Positions 45,964 through 54,767 of a stretch of DNA of 64,000 nucleotides are shown here, in pieces (position 1 is the first letter of the stretch; each line of letters begins with the position of its first letter). The notes beneath the pieces were generated by a model. The model saw only the letters and a list, made by a program, of their open reading frames with translations. It was not told the origin of the DNA and did no database searches. The position numbers were made by a program, and so were the translations under genes. The stretch is taken from assembly GCF_000588875.1 (NCBI RefSeq), contig NZ_JEMV01000007.1, positions 46,398 to 110,397 of the forward strand, written 5' to 3'. Source of the stretch: Sphingobium sp. Ant17 (lineage in GTDB: Bacteria; Pseudomonadota; Alphaproteobacteria; Sphingomonadales; Sphingomonadaceae).

Positions 45964-46704
45964 TCAATCGCCTGCTGCGGCCAGCATCCGATAGTCGCGG
46001 ATGCCCAGTTCCAGCAATCGTGCCTCCGCGCGCAGCAAATGGGCGCGGCCCAAGGGGTTGGGGGCATGGAGCGTGGTTTGCAGGGTCGCATCGGTCGTGA
46101 CGGTCACGATACGCTCAAGGCCGGTCATCAGCGCGGTGGCCATGCTGAATGCGGGCGATTGCGGTCTGGTGAGGTCGCCATCCATCTGTTCGACCATCAG
46201 TCGCATGACCGGCTGGGCCGCGCGGATACGGTGCATCATCATCCGCTCATTCTGCGCGTCGGCCATGCGGTTACGCAGATGGAGCAAGCGGGAATGTTTG
46301 ACCCAGAAGCCATGATAGGCGGTCACCAGCGCCAATGTATGCTCGCCGAGGGCCTCATCATCCCAGCGGGTGCGAAGCAGGCCGACATATTCTTCCTCGG
46401 CGGTTGCCATCACCGGCTCCAGCACGGCGAGGAGCAATTCGGTCAGATCGTTGAAATAATTGTAGAGCGACGTCATGCCGAGCAAAGTCTGGCGTGCGAC
46501 GGCGCTCAGCGACAGTTCGACATCGGCGGGACCGGCCAGCAGTTCATGGGTCGCAGCCAGGATGCGGTCGCGCGTGTCCCGCCCCTTGCGCCCCAGCCGC
46601 TGGCCGTTGAGATTATGGCTGAGCGTCTTGATCTCGGCGGACGGGCGCGGGCGTGTCGATTTGGCTGCCCCCTGCCCTGCTTTTGTGTCCGCCTTTGCGC
46701 TCAA
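45964..46704 (-). CDS. TetR-family transcriptional regulator
   Basis: A 246-residue regulator with an unusually long, basic N-terminus (about 40 residues before the DNA-binding domain) and a TetR helix-turn-helix (DRILAATHELL, LSLSAVARQTLLGMTSLYNYF). It is the last gene of the run of catabolic genes that starts at 54554 and follows the aldehyde dehydrogenase by 21 bases. It probably controls that set; the effector is unknown. Confidence 0.88.
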   Translation of the reverse strand: MSAKADTKAGQGAAKSTRPRPSAEIKTLSHNLNGQRLGRKGRDTRDRILAATHELLAGPADVELSLSAVARQTLLGMTSLYNYFNDLTELLLAVLEPVMATAEEEYVGLLRTRWDDEALGEHTLALVTAYHGFWVKHSRLLHLRNRMADAQNERMMMHRIRAAQPVMRLMVEQMDGDLTRPQSPAFSMATALMTGLERIVTVTTDATLQTTLHAPNPLGRAHLLRAEARLLELGIRDYRMLAAAGD

Positions 46705-46725
46705 GAGCCGATCCTTGCTATCCCG

Positions 46726-48192
46726 TCATGCGCGCCATGCGATCAATTTGGTTTCGAGAAATTCCTCGATTCCCTCAAGACCCCATTCGCGGCCGATTCC
46801 ACTGGCCTTGTAGCCGCCAAAAGGCAAGTCCCCAGCGATGCACATGCCGCCGTTCACGCTGACCGAGCCGGTCCGTATCCGCTTGGCGACGGCCATGGCG
46901 CGATCAAGATCGGCTGAAAAGACACCGCCGCACAGGCCATAGGCGCTTTCATTGGCAATCCGGACGGCGTCATCATCATCCTCGAACGGGATGACGACCA
47001 GCACGGGGCCGAAAATCTCTTCCTGCGCGATGCGCATGTCATTGGTGACATCAACAAAGCAGGTGGGTTCGATGAAATAGCCGCTGCCCTTGTCGGTTCG
47101 CGCCTTACCGCCCGCCAGCAGCGTCGCGCCTTCGGCCTGGCCGATGTCGACATAGGACAAGACCCGTTCCATCTGCCGCTGCGACACGACCGGCCCCATG
47201 ATGTGCGCGGGATTATCATAGTCGCCCCAATTGTCACCGAAGCTGGCATAGGCATGTTTGAGGACGGCCTTGGCTTCCTTATAGCGGCTGCGCGGGACGA
47301 GCAGGCGCGAATGGACGGCGCAGCCCTGGCCCGCGTGGAACACCAGCATCGACTGGGCGACGTCCATCGCGAAATTGGCGCTGTCCTCCAGCACGATCTT
47401 GGCCGATTTGCCGCCCAGTTCGAGGAACACGCGCTTCAGAGTGGCAGCGCCCTGTTCCATGATGCGCTTGCCGACGCCCGTGGAGCCAGTGAAGGAAATG
47501 AGATCGACGCGCGGATCGGCGACCAGCATTTCGCCGGCCAGTGCCGGGTCGCTGCCGAAGATAACGTTGAGGATGCCGGCGGGGAAGCCCGCTTCCTGCG
47601 CCAGCTCGCCAAAGATCGCGCCCATGCCCGGCGTGTTGGGCGCCGGTTTGAGGATGACGGTACAACCGGCTAGAAGCGCGGCGACGACCTTGCCCACATT
47701 GACATAGAGCGGGACGTTCCAGGGCGTGATGGCGCCGACGACGCCGACCGGTTCATAGACCGCCTTGCGCTGCGTTTCGAAGCCATAGCCGGTGCGCCCG
47801 CCATAATCCTTGTTCCACTTCAATTGCGGGAAGAGACGCATATAATCGTCCCAGCCATCGAGCGCCATGTCGACATGGGCGCGTCCGACCGCGCCGACCG
47901 CTGCCCCGGCTTCGTTGCGGGCGAGGTCGGACAGGCGTTCGCGGTTGGCTTCGAACAGGGCACGCAATTTGGCGACGAGGTCGATCCGCTTTTCGACATT
48001 GGTGGACCAGTCGGTCGTGTCGAAAGCGCGACGGGCGGCGGCGATGGCTTCATCCACATCAGCGGCGGAGGCGTCGGCCGCCTTGCCGACCGGCTGGCCG
48101 GTCCAGGGGCTGATGACGTCGAAGGTCTTGCCGCCCTGCGCGTCGCGCAGCACGCCGTCTATGGTGAGTTTGGCGTCGGGGAGAGTGGCCAT
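46726..48192 (-). CDS. aldehyde dehydrogenase, NAD(P)-dependent
   Basis: A 488-residue enzyme that oxidises an aldehyde to an acid. All catalytic parts are present: N159 in ITPWNVPL, the cofactor loop FTGSTGVGK, E258 in FLELGGKSAK and the nucleophile C291 in GQGCAVHSR. Length is normal. It follows an SDR gene by 38 bases, so alcohol-to-aldehyde-to-acid steps may be linked, with the CoA ligase at 51174-52856 taking the acid. Confidence 0.94.
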   Translation of the reverse strand: MATLPDAKLTIDGVLRDAQGGKTFDVISPWTGQPVGKAADASAADVDEAIAAARRAFDTTDWSTNVEKRIDLVAKLRALFEANRERLSDLARNEAGAAVGAVGRAHVDMALDGWDDYMRLFPQLKWNKDYGGRTGYGFETQRKAVYEPVGVVGAITPWNVPLYVNVGKVVAALLAGCTVILKPAPNTPGMGAIFGELAQEAGFPAGILNVIFGSDPALAGEMLVADPRVDLISFTGSTGVGKRIMEQGAATLKRVFLELGGKSAKIVLEDSANFAMDVAQSMLVFHAGQGCAVHSRLLVPRSRYKEAKAVLKHAYASFGDNWGDYDNPAHIMGPVVSQRQMERVLSYVDIGQAEGATLLAGGKARTDKGSGYFIEPTCFVDVTNDMRIAQEEIFGPVLVVIPFEDDDDAVRIANESAYGLCGGVFSADLDRAMAVAKRIRTGSVSVNGGMCIAGDLPFGGYKASGIGREWGLEGIEEFLETKLIAWRA

Positions 48193-48230
48193 GGCTACGG
48201 TCTTTCTGTCGATATTCGGAGAAAAGAAGA

Positions 48231-48968
48231 TCAGCGGCGGCGCGCCGTCAACGCGACCGTGCCGATGTGCAGGTCGGCGGGCATGTCGATGACGGCACGG
48301 AAGGCGTCGGTGACGGAATTATAGTGGGTGATGGGCCGCTCACGCGGGTTGAGGCCGATCTTGGCATTGTCCTGCATGAAACGCATGGCTACATCCATCG
48401 GCCAGTTGGTGCCGGTCTTGGTTTCGTCCATCATCTGCCCGGCCTGGACGACGGTGACGCGCACATCGTCCGCCGCCAGTTCCCGTCCCCACATGTCCGA
48501 CATCAGTTCAAGCCCCGCCTTGCCGCCGGCATAGAGCCAGAGCATCGCCATCTTGATCGCGACGGATTCGCTGCTGACATTGATGATATGCCCGCCGCCC
48601 CGCAGCAGCGGTAGCGCTTCGCGGGCGCAATAGATCGGCCCGGCGACATTGATGGCGAGGGACGACTGGATCTGGTCGTCGCGCACGTCGGCGAGGGTAA
48701 ACGGCTCATAGATGGCAGCGTTGTTGATGAGGACGTCCACCTTGGGATGGCGCGCGGCGATCTGCGCGAAGGCAGCGCGGACCGAGTCGGGATCACCGAC
48801 ATCGCATTGCAGGGCAATATGCCCCTCGCCCAGTTCGGCTGCCACCGCTTCCAGTTTCGACAAGGTCCGACCGAGCAGGATGACGGTTTCGCCGTCACGC
48901 GCAAAGCGCCGGGCCAGGGCGCGACCGAGGCCATCGCCCGCGCCGGTGATGATGATTGTTTTGGCCAT
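48231..48968 (-). CDS. short-chain dehydrogenase/reductase
   Basis: A 245-residue SDR with the cofactor motif TGAGDGLGRALA, the NNAA motif (VLINNAAIYEP), the serine in NVSSESVA and the catalytic Y-x3-K in LYAGGKAG. An in-frame start six codons upstream is possible, but MAKTIIITGAG is the usual SDR start. Part of the catabolic gene run; a hydroxy or keto substrate is likely. Confidence 0.92.
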   Translation of the reverse strand: MAKTIIITGAGDGLGRALARRFARDGETVILLGRTLSKLEAVAAELGEGHIALQCDVGDPDSVRAAFAQIAARHPKVDVLINNAAIYEPFTLADVRDDQIQSSLAINVAGPIYCAREALPLLRGGGHIINVSSESVAIKMAMLWLYAGGKAGLELMSDMWGRELAADDVRVTVVQAGQMMDETKTGTNWPMDVAMRFMQDNAKIGLNPRERPITHYNSVTDAFRAVIDMPADLHIGTVALTARRR

Positions 48969-49062
48969 GTCCTGCTCCATCTTCACTTTATCGTTGCTCT
49001 ATCCCATTCCGCACTGGCGCGCACACGGCAAGGGGGACGGCCATCGCGCGCGCGATGGCTGT

Positions 49063-49851
49063 TCAGGCGCCAGCAGCGGGCCGCGCGAAATCGGCCGGGT
49101 AGACCGAGAGGTCGCCATCATAGGCGATGCCGCCGGGCCAAAAGGCCGGGCCGCTGACTTTGCCGAAATAATGGACCGTGCGGGCGACCGAGCCGGAGGC
49201 GGAGCGCGGGGCAAAGGCGACGCCGCTGGGGCTGACGCCGCGGGCGCGGGCGCTGAAATCCTTGACGGTGAAGAGCAGGTCGTCGGTCTGCTGCGCGCAG
49301 AGAACCAGGTCGCTGCCGGGGCAATAGCGTCTGGGTTCGAGCTGCACCGGCGACAGGCGGCCGCGCTTCATGCCGACCTTTCCGGGGACGCGGGTTACTT
49401 CGAGCGCATGGACCGTGTCATACCAGTGATGATATTCGACTTCGCGCCCGGCGACGAAATTGGCGAGGATGATGCTGACGCCCGAAAAGGGCTGATCGGT
49501 GCGGTGGTTGGGGCTGAAGGCCCAGTCGGCATACATGGCATAGCTGTGGATGCGCTCGCTTTCGTCGCTATCGTCGATCAGCCCGGTGTCGCGTGCCTGG
49601 GCCAGGAGGGGGGCGAGCGCGGGCAGGTCGATTTCCGGGGTGGCGGTGTCATGGTCGTAGATGGTCAGGAACCGCCAGGGCTGGGGGATGTCGGGCATGA
49701 TCTGCTGCGGCGTGATGGCATAGCGGTCGGCCGAGCGAAAGCCGCGCAGGCGGGCGAGGTCGTTACGATGGGGGCCGTCGAACCAGGCGGCATAGTCGCC
49801 TTCCCGTCCGGCCGGGACGTTGTGGAGGTGGATGGTGGTGTGCAGGCTCAT
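49063..49851 (-). CDS. two-domain EthD/dimeric-barrel-like protein of unknown function
   Basis: A 262-residue protein built of two related halves. The pattern AGRE-x-(D/E)Y-x2-W-(F/Y)D-x2-H appears as VPAGREGDYAAWFDGPH near residue 12 and as FVAGREVEYHHWYDTVH near residue 133. Each half looks like a ferredoxin-like alpha/beta unit of the EthD/dimeric-barrel type, fused into one chain. Conserved Tyr/Trp/Asp/His residues suggest a shared ligand or active site. Such proteins turn up in sphingomonad catabolic operons; a reaction cannot be assigned. Confidence 0.75.
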   Translation of the reverse strand: MSLHTTIHLHNVPAGREGDYAAWFDGPHRNDLARLRGFRSADRYAITPQQIMPDIPQPWRFLTIYDHDTATPEIDLPALAPLLAQARDTGLIDDSDESERIHSYAMYADWAFSPNHRTDQPFSGVSIILANFVAGREVEYHHWYDTVHALEVTRVPGKVGMKRGRLSPVQLEPRRYCPGSDLVLCAQQTDDLLFTVKDFSARARGVSPSGVAFAPRSASGSVARTVHYFGKVSGPAFWPGGIAYDGDLSVYPADFARPAAGA

Positions 49852-49981
49852 TCCTCTGCCCTCTGGCTGCGCGCGCCGTGGCGCTTGTCAGGTACTAACC
49901 CAGCATGGACGGCGACGGCACGCCAGAGGCTTGGGCGGGCGTGATCGATTGATCGCCGGGGCAATGGCGATCAGGCGGGCA

Positions 49982-50742
49982 TCAGAAGCGGAACCCGCGC
50001 ATCTGGTTGCCGCCGTCGCACAAGATGACCTGCCCGTTGACGAAACTGCCTTCTTCCGACGCGAGGAACAAAGCGAGGTTGGATATGTCGGCTGCCGTCC
50101 CCTGCCGCTTGACCGACTGCATGGCTTTGAGCCGCTCCCAATTGGCGGGATCGACGCCTTGGAGCGCTGCTTCGGTTTCCATGAGCCTGGCGCGATGCCG
50201 ACGCAGCGTATGTCGTCGATGCCGAATTGCTGGGCCATGGCGTGGGTGAAGACGGTCAGCGACGCTTTGGTGATGCCGTAGGCGGTGGCGGGATTTTAGC
50301 TCGCCATCGAGCATTTGTTGATGATGACGCCCTTTGCGCGGGCCAGCGCGGGACGCAGCGCTTCGGCGAGCAGCAGAGGGCCGAAGGTGTTGACGGCGAA
50401 AAAATGCTGCCACTTGGCCATGCCGAGGCCGAAAAAGCCGCGCGCGATTTCACCCGCATGCAGGCCCGCATTGTTGATGAGGACGTCGAGCCGTTCATGC
50501 GCCAACAGGATGGTGGCGGCGAACGCCTGAATGTCGGATTCCTGGCCCATATCGACGCGGTGGATGGACGCAGTGCCACCGCCCGCTTCGATCAGCGCCT
50601 GGCTTTCGGCCAGCCCCGCTTCGTTGATATCGGCGAGGATGAGATGCGCGCCATCCCCTGCAAAGGCCAGTGCATGGGCGCGGCCGAGGCCGCCGGCTGA
50701 TCCCGTAACCAGCACAGTCTTGCCGCTGAAACGATGGGCCAT
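49982..50742 (-). pseudogene. short-chain dehydrogenase/reductase (internal stop and frameshift)
   Basis: An SDR with TGSAGGLGRAHALAF and VLINNAGLHAGE in the first part. It hits a TAA at 50296-50298 right after NKCSMAS. The same frame then goes on with NPATAYGITKASLTVFTHAM, including the catalytic YGITK, until a second break near 50187; one added C gives IAPGLMETEAALQG and leads to the end LFLASEEGSFVNGQVILCDGG. One nonsense change plus one indel make this the most damaged gene in the window. Start at 50742 (MAHRFSGK); ATG at 50760 overlapping the upstream stop is an alternative. Confidence 0.85.
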
Positions 50743-50756
50743 GATCCTCTTGTCCT

Positions 50757-51177
50757 TCATGCTTGGTCGATGCGGGTGAAGGTCACTTGCGCGATCCGCC
50801 ATCCCTGGGGTGTGCGGCGAAAAAACGTCGCTATAGCGGCCCATCACCGTATCGATTGCGCCGGAACTGCACCGCTTGAGCTTGACCAGGACCGTCCAGT
50901 CGCCGGTGGCGCGATCGCCGTCGATCAGGATTCGTGGCGAATGGAGCATGTGCAGCAGCCACGCGCTGTTGCCCGCAATGGCGGTGCAGAGGAAATCGGT
51001 GATCGCCTGCGCGCCGATCAACCGCCCCATGCCATAGTCGCCGACGAAATCGGGCGCGAAGATGGTCGCCAAGGTTGTGCGGGCCTGATCCGGGTCGCTG
51101 GCGGCGAGATCGGCAGTGGCGCAGTAGCGGGCCTTGAGGTTGGCGATCGCGAGCGCCTGCTCTGCGCCTTCGCTCAT
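50757..51177 (-). pseudogene. SnoaL-like (NTF2-fold) protein (frameshifted)
   Basis: A small NTF2-fold protein of about 139 residues: ALAIANLKARYCATADLAA, TIFAPDFVGDYG and LHMLHSPRILIDGDRATGDW. Near its end the frame runs through an A6 run at 50820-50825 and appears fused to the next SDR gene. With five A residues it reads VFRRTPQGWRIAQVTFTRID and stops at 50757, overlapping the SDR start. The apparent SnoaL-SDR fusion is therefore an artefact. Its start overlaps the CoA ligase stop by four bases. Members act as isomerases, cyclases or dehydratases; function here is unknown. Confidence 0.82.
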
Positions 51178-52856
51178 GCCGGTTCGGTGGAAAGCTGTTT
51201 GACCACCAGCGCTTTCAAATCCGCCGTCTTGATCTTGGCGCTGCCGGTCAGCGAGAGGTCGTCTTCGCTGAAGAAGAGGACGCGACGTGGTACTTTATAG
51301 CTGGCGAGCTGGGCCTTGGCGAAGGCGCGGATGGCGTCTTCGTCCAGCGGTGCGCCGTCATGGGGGACGATGCAGGTGACGACCAGTTCACCCAAGGTTT
51401 CATGAGGCACGCCGACGGTCTGGGTGACCTTCACGCCTGGGCAGCTTTTGATGACGGTGTCGATCTCGATCGGCGAGACATTGGCGCCGCCGGTCTTGAT
51501 GATATCGTTGAGGCGCCCTTCCCAATGGAGTCGTCCTTCCGCATCGAACCAGCCGCCATCGCCGGTATGGAAGAAACCGTCTGCGTCCAAGCTTTCGTCC
51601 AATGGCACGCCGACATAGCCCAGCATCAGCGTCGGTCCCTTGACTGCGATCTCGCCGCGCTGGCCGAACGGCACAACGGCACCGGTCAGGGGATCGAGTA
51701 TCTTGAAGATATTGCCGGGCAAGGGGATGCCATGGGTGCCCGCGATCCGATCGTCGGGCGTGCCGGAATCGAAGATGGTGCTGATGGTGAAGGTTTCGGT
51801 ATTGCCATAGGCGGCCATCGGTTCCTGCCAGTCGGTACTGACGGTCGGATGACGGCCAAGCGGGGTGTGCTGCCCCACATAGTGGAGCTCGGACAGGTCC
51901 ACGTCGTTCCAGTTCGCCGCCGCCTCCAGTTGCGCCCATTGGTGGGGCCAAGCGAAGGCCATAGTGGCGCGCTCCCGCTCCATGAGGGTCAGCGCTTCTT
52001 CGGGCTGGAAAGTGGCTTGCAGGATCAGACTGCCCCCCGACGAAAGCCCGCCGCCGATCGCCATGGCGAAATTGCCCGACCAGAAGAAGCCGTTGGCCGA
52101 CCAGGCGCGCGCATCCTCTTTGGCGGCGAGAAAGCGTTTCCAGCGCCACAGTTGTAGCGTGACGCCGCGGTGCATCGAGAGGATGCCCTTGGGCTTGGCG
52201 GTCGAGCCGGACGAGAAGAAGAGGACGCCGGGGTCGGCGGGGGTAACGGTGGCAGCGGTCGCATCGACCAGCGCCTGATCGACGCTATCGCCGCGCCTCA
52301 GGAAAGCGTCCCACGGCTCGATCATGCCCTCGCCACCGCCGAGCGAGGTGATGTGGCGGAGGAAGGGAAAATGAGGCAAAGCGAGCGCACCGGGGCTGGC
52401 CGTGGAGATGCCCGGTTCCAGGCCGGTTAGGATCGCGGCAAAGTCCTTTTTGAGGACAGTGCGCTCCATCAGGAGGATGTGGCAGGCGGACGATTGGAGC
52501 AGATGCTCCAGTTCGGCAGGCGTCGAAAAGGTACTGAGCGTCGCGGCGACGCCGCCCGCCAGCGCCGTGCCGAAGGCCGCCGCCAAAAATTCGGGGCGGT
52601 TGGTCATCAGGATACCGACGCGGGTGCCCTTGCCCACGCCGCAGGCGATGAGCGCGCGCGCCACTTCATTCGCGCGCGCCCACAGATCGTCATAGGTCCA
52701 GCGAGTAACGCTGTCCCCTTCGTGCATCACCAGCGCTTCAGCCGGGCCGGAGCGCGTCGTGACTTCGCGCAACCAGCCGCTCAAGGTCAGCGCCCCCAGC
52801 CCCGGCTCTTCACTGAGCGGAGGACCGGCGACAATCGAAAGCGGCTGGTCGGTCAT
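51174..52856 (-). CDS. AMP-dependent acyl-CoA synthetase/ligase
   Basis: A 560-residue enzyme of the ANL superfamily that activates a carboxylic acid with ATP and CoA. Motifs: FFSSGSTAKPKG (phosphate loop), YGNTET (A5), GFFHTGDGGWFDAEGRLHWEGR in pieces (hinge with Asp) and the C-terminal Lys in LTGSAKIKT. Closest in build to fatty-acid- or benzoate-type ligases. It links the aldehyde dehydrogenase product to CoA-ester degradation by the neighbouring reductase and dehydrogenases. Confidence 0.93.
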   Translation of the reverse strand: MTDQPLSIVAGPPLSEEPGLGALTLSGWLREVTTRSGPAEALVMHEGDSVTRWTYDDLWARANEVARALIACGVGKGTRVGILMTNRPEFLAAAFGTALAGGVAATLSTFSTPAELEHLLQSSACHILLMERTVLKKDFAAILTGLEPGISTASPGALALPHFPFLRHITSLGGGEGMIEPWDAFLRRGDSVDQALVDATAATVTPADPGVLFFSSGSTAKPKGILSMHRGVTLQLWRWKRFLAAKEDARAWSANGFFWSGNFAMAIGGGLSSGGSLILQATFQPEEALTLMERERATMAFAWPHQWAQLEAAANWNDVDLSELHYVGQHTPLGRHPTVSTDWQEPMAAYGNTETFTISTIFDSGTPDDRIAGTHGIPLPGNIFKILDPLTGAVVPFGQRGEIAVKGPTLMLGYVGVPLDESLDADGFFHTGDGGWFDAEGRLHWEGRLNDIIKTGGANVSPIEIDTVIKSCPGVKVTQTVGVPHETLGELVVTCIVPHDGAPLDEDAIRAFAKAQLASYKVPRRVLFFSEDDLSLTGSAKIKTADLKALVVKQLSTEPA

Positions 52857-52877
52857 GATGCGTCCTTGGGGTAAGGT

Positions 52878-53860
52878 TTAGCGGTTCACGTCGACGATGA
52901 TGCGCCCGCGCACCTTGCCATCCATCAGGTCGGTGGCCGCCGTGACGGCTTCCGACAGGCTGATTTCGGTGGCAATCACGTCCAGCAGAGCGGGATCGAG
53001 ATCGCGCGCCAGCCTTTCCCACGCCGCTAGGCGCGGTGCCTTGGGTGCCATCACGCTGTCGACGCCGAGCAGGCGCACGCCGCGCAGGATAAAGGGCATG
53101 ACCGTAGCGGGAAAATCCGCGCCCTGCGCCAGGCCGCAGGCGGCGACCGCGCCGCCATAGCGGGTCTGGGCGCAGGCATTGGCAAGGGTGAAGCTGCGAC
53201 CGAGTCCACGACACCAGCCCAGCGCTCCTTCTGCAGCGGCTTGCCCTTTTCCGATAAGGTTGCGCGGTCGATGACGCCCTTAGCGCCCAATTGCGTCAGA
53301 TAGTCGGCTTCGGACGCCTTGCCGGTCGAACCGATGACGGTGAAGCCTGCTTTCTTGAGCAGGGCAACGGCGACGCTACCTACCCCACCAGTCGCGCCGG
53401 TAACGAGGATTTCGCCCTGGTCGGGGGTGACGCCAGCCTTGACCAGCGCTTCGACGCAGAGCGCGGCGGTATAGCCGGCCGTACCGATCGCCATCGCCTG
53501 CGCGCCGGTGAAGGCGGCGGGCAATGGCACCAGCCAGTCGCCCTTCAGCCGCGCAACTTGCGCCAGACCGCCCCAATGCCCCTCGCCCACGCCCCAGCCG
53601 TTCAGCACGACATTGTCGCCCGGCTTCCAGTCGGCATGATCGGAGGTTTGCACGGTGCCGACCAGGTCGATGCCGGGGACCATCGGGAATTTACGCACGA
53701 CCGGCGACTTGCCGGTGATGGCCAGGCCATCCTTATAGTTCAGCGTCGAATAGGCGACTTCGATCGTGACATCGCCTTCGGGCAATTGGGCTTCGTCGAC
53801 CTGCTGGAGCGATACGCTCTGCTGGTCGTCGGTCTTGTCGATCATGATGGCTGAAAACAT
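52878..53860 (-). pseudogene. AcuI/YhdH-type NADPH acryloyl-CoA/quinone reductase (frameshifted)
   Basis: A zinc-free medium-chain reductase. It starts [13 protein letters not shown], with [24 protein letters not shown] and [20 protein letters not shown]. The frame breaks near 53200, after GVVDSV. In the next frame it continues as [16 protein letters not shown], then [20 protein letters not shown], the canonical AcuI/YhdH ending, to 52878. One added base repairs it to about 327 residues. Members reduce acryloyl-CoA or similar enoyl compounds. Five bases after the TetR gene on the same strand. Confidence 0.87.
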
Positions 53861-53864
53861 GGGG

Positions 53865-54554
53865 CTATTCCTTTTTGGGAGACGAAGAGGGTGCCGTTGG
53901 TGTCAGTCCTTTGCGGAGGCGATCGGCGATGCCGGGGAAGCGATCGGCGCGCATCGAGCCATACATGCACAGACGCAGCGATTCCTGCGCCACGCGCCGG
54001 GCAAGGTCGCGCCGCTCCTGGTCCGGGCGGCCATGGGATTGCGCCCATACCGGCCAGAGAAAAGCGCCCGACAGCATCATCACCGACAGCACTTCGACGT
54101 CGATGCCGTCTTCGGCCAGATCGGTTTCGGCAAAGCGCTGGAGCGACCCTTCATATTCGCGCCAGAAGGGGTCGGCCATGGGATCGGGCGAGGCTAATAG
54201 CTGGAGCAGCCAGATGCGGCAGAGTTCCGGGTTTTCCATCGCGAAGATGGCGAGGCGGTCGGTCGTGTCGGCAATATCGACCTGCTCCACCCGGCGTTCG
54301 CCGATGGTTTCAGGGTCGCCGAATACGGCGCGGAACATGCGGTCGGACACCCACTCCGCCGTTGCCTCGATCAGTTTCTCTCGGGTTTCGAAATGCTGGT
54401 AGGCGGTGCCGCGATTGACCCCGGCGAGCGTTGCGACTTCGGACAGGCTGATCCCCTCCGGCCCGTCCTTCGCCAGCAACGCGCGCGCCGCTTCCAAGAT
54501 GACTTCACGTGTGGCTGCGGGATCGCGGGAGCGTCTGGTTCGCGTTTGCGTCAT
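53865..54554 (-). CDS. TetR-family transcriptional regulator
   Basis: A 229-residue regulator with helix-turn-helix ([33 protein letters not shown]) at about residues 15-60 and a helical ligand domain. The ATG at 54554 ([11 protein letters not shown]) is chosen because the in-frame upstream extension is not protein-like. First gene of the catabolic run and five bases before the AcuI-type reductase; likely its own regulator. Confidence 0.9.
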   Translation of the reverse strand: MTQTRTRRSRDPAATREVILEAARALLAKDGPEGISLSEVATLAGVNRGTAYQHFETREKLIEATAEWVSDRMFRAVFGDPETIGERRVEQVDIADTTDRLAIFAMENPELCRIWLLQLLASPDPMADPFWREYEGSLQRFAETDLAEDGIDVEVLSVMMLSGAFLWPVWAQSHGRPDQERRDLARRVAQESLRLCMYGSMRADRFPGIADRLRKGLTPTAPSSSPKKE

Positions 54555-54767
54555 GGGGCATGCCTCTCTTGTCGTTCGGGCGGCTTGCCGTAACGGCCCG
54601 AACGACCGCCCGGCTGGCTCGCCTGGGATAAGAAGGCATAAATCAACATCAGTGTTGTCCATTAAGCAAGGGCCGTCATCGCCAGCGCCGGTGATGCGCG
54701 TCCTTCACAGAGACTGCGGGGGCGATCCGGCCGATCCTGTCCAAGGTTCGGACCACCCCCAAAAATC

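Noticed and set aside
50296..51177. Apparent SnoaL-SDR fusion protein
   Set aside because: A homopolymer run at 50820-50825 shifts the frame. With one base fewer the SnoaL gene has its own stop overlapping the SDR start, as expected for two coupled genes.
32447..53860. DMSP degradation pathway (DmdC-like dehydrogenase and AcuI-like reductase)
   Set aside because: The two genes are 19 kb apart in separate operons, and no DMSP lyase, demethylase or DmdB/DmdD gene is visible.
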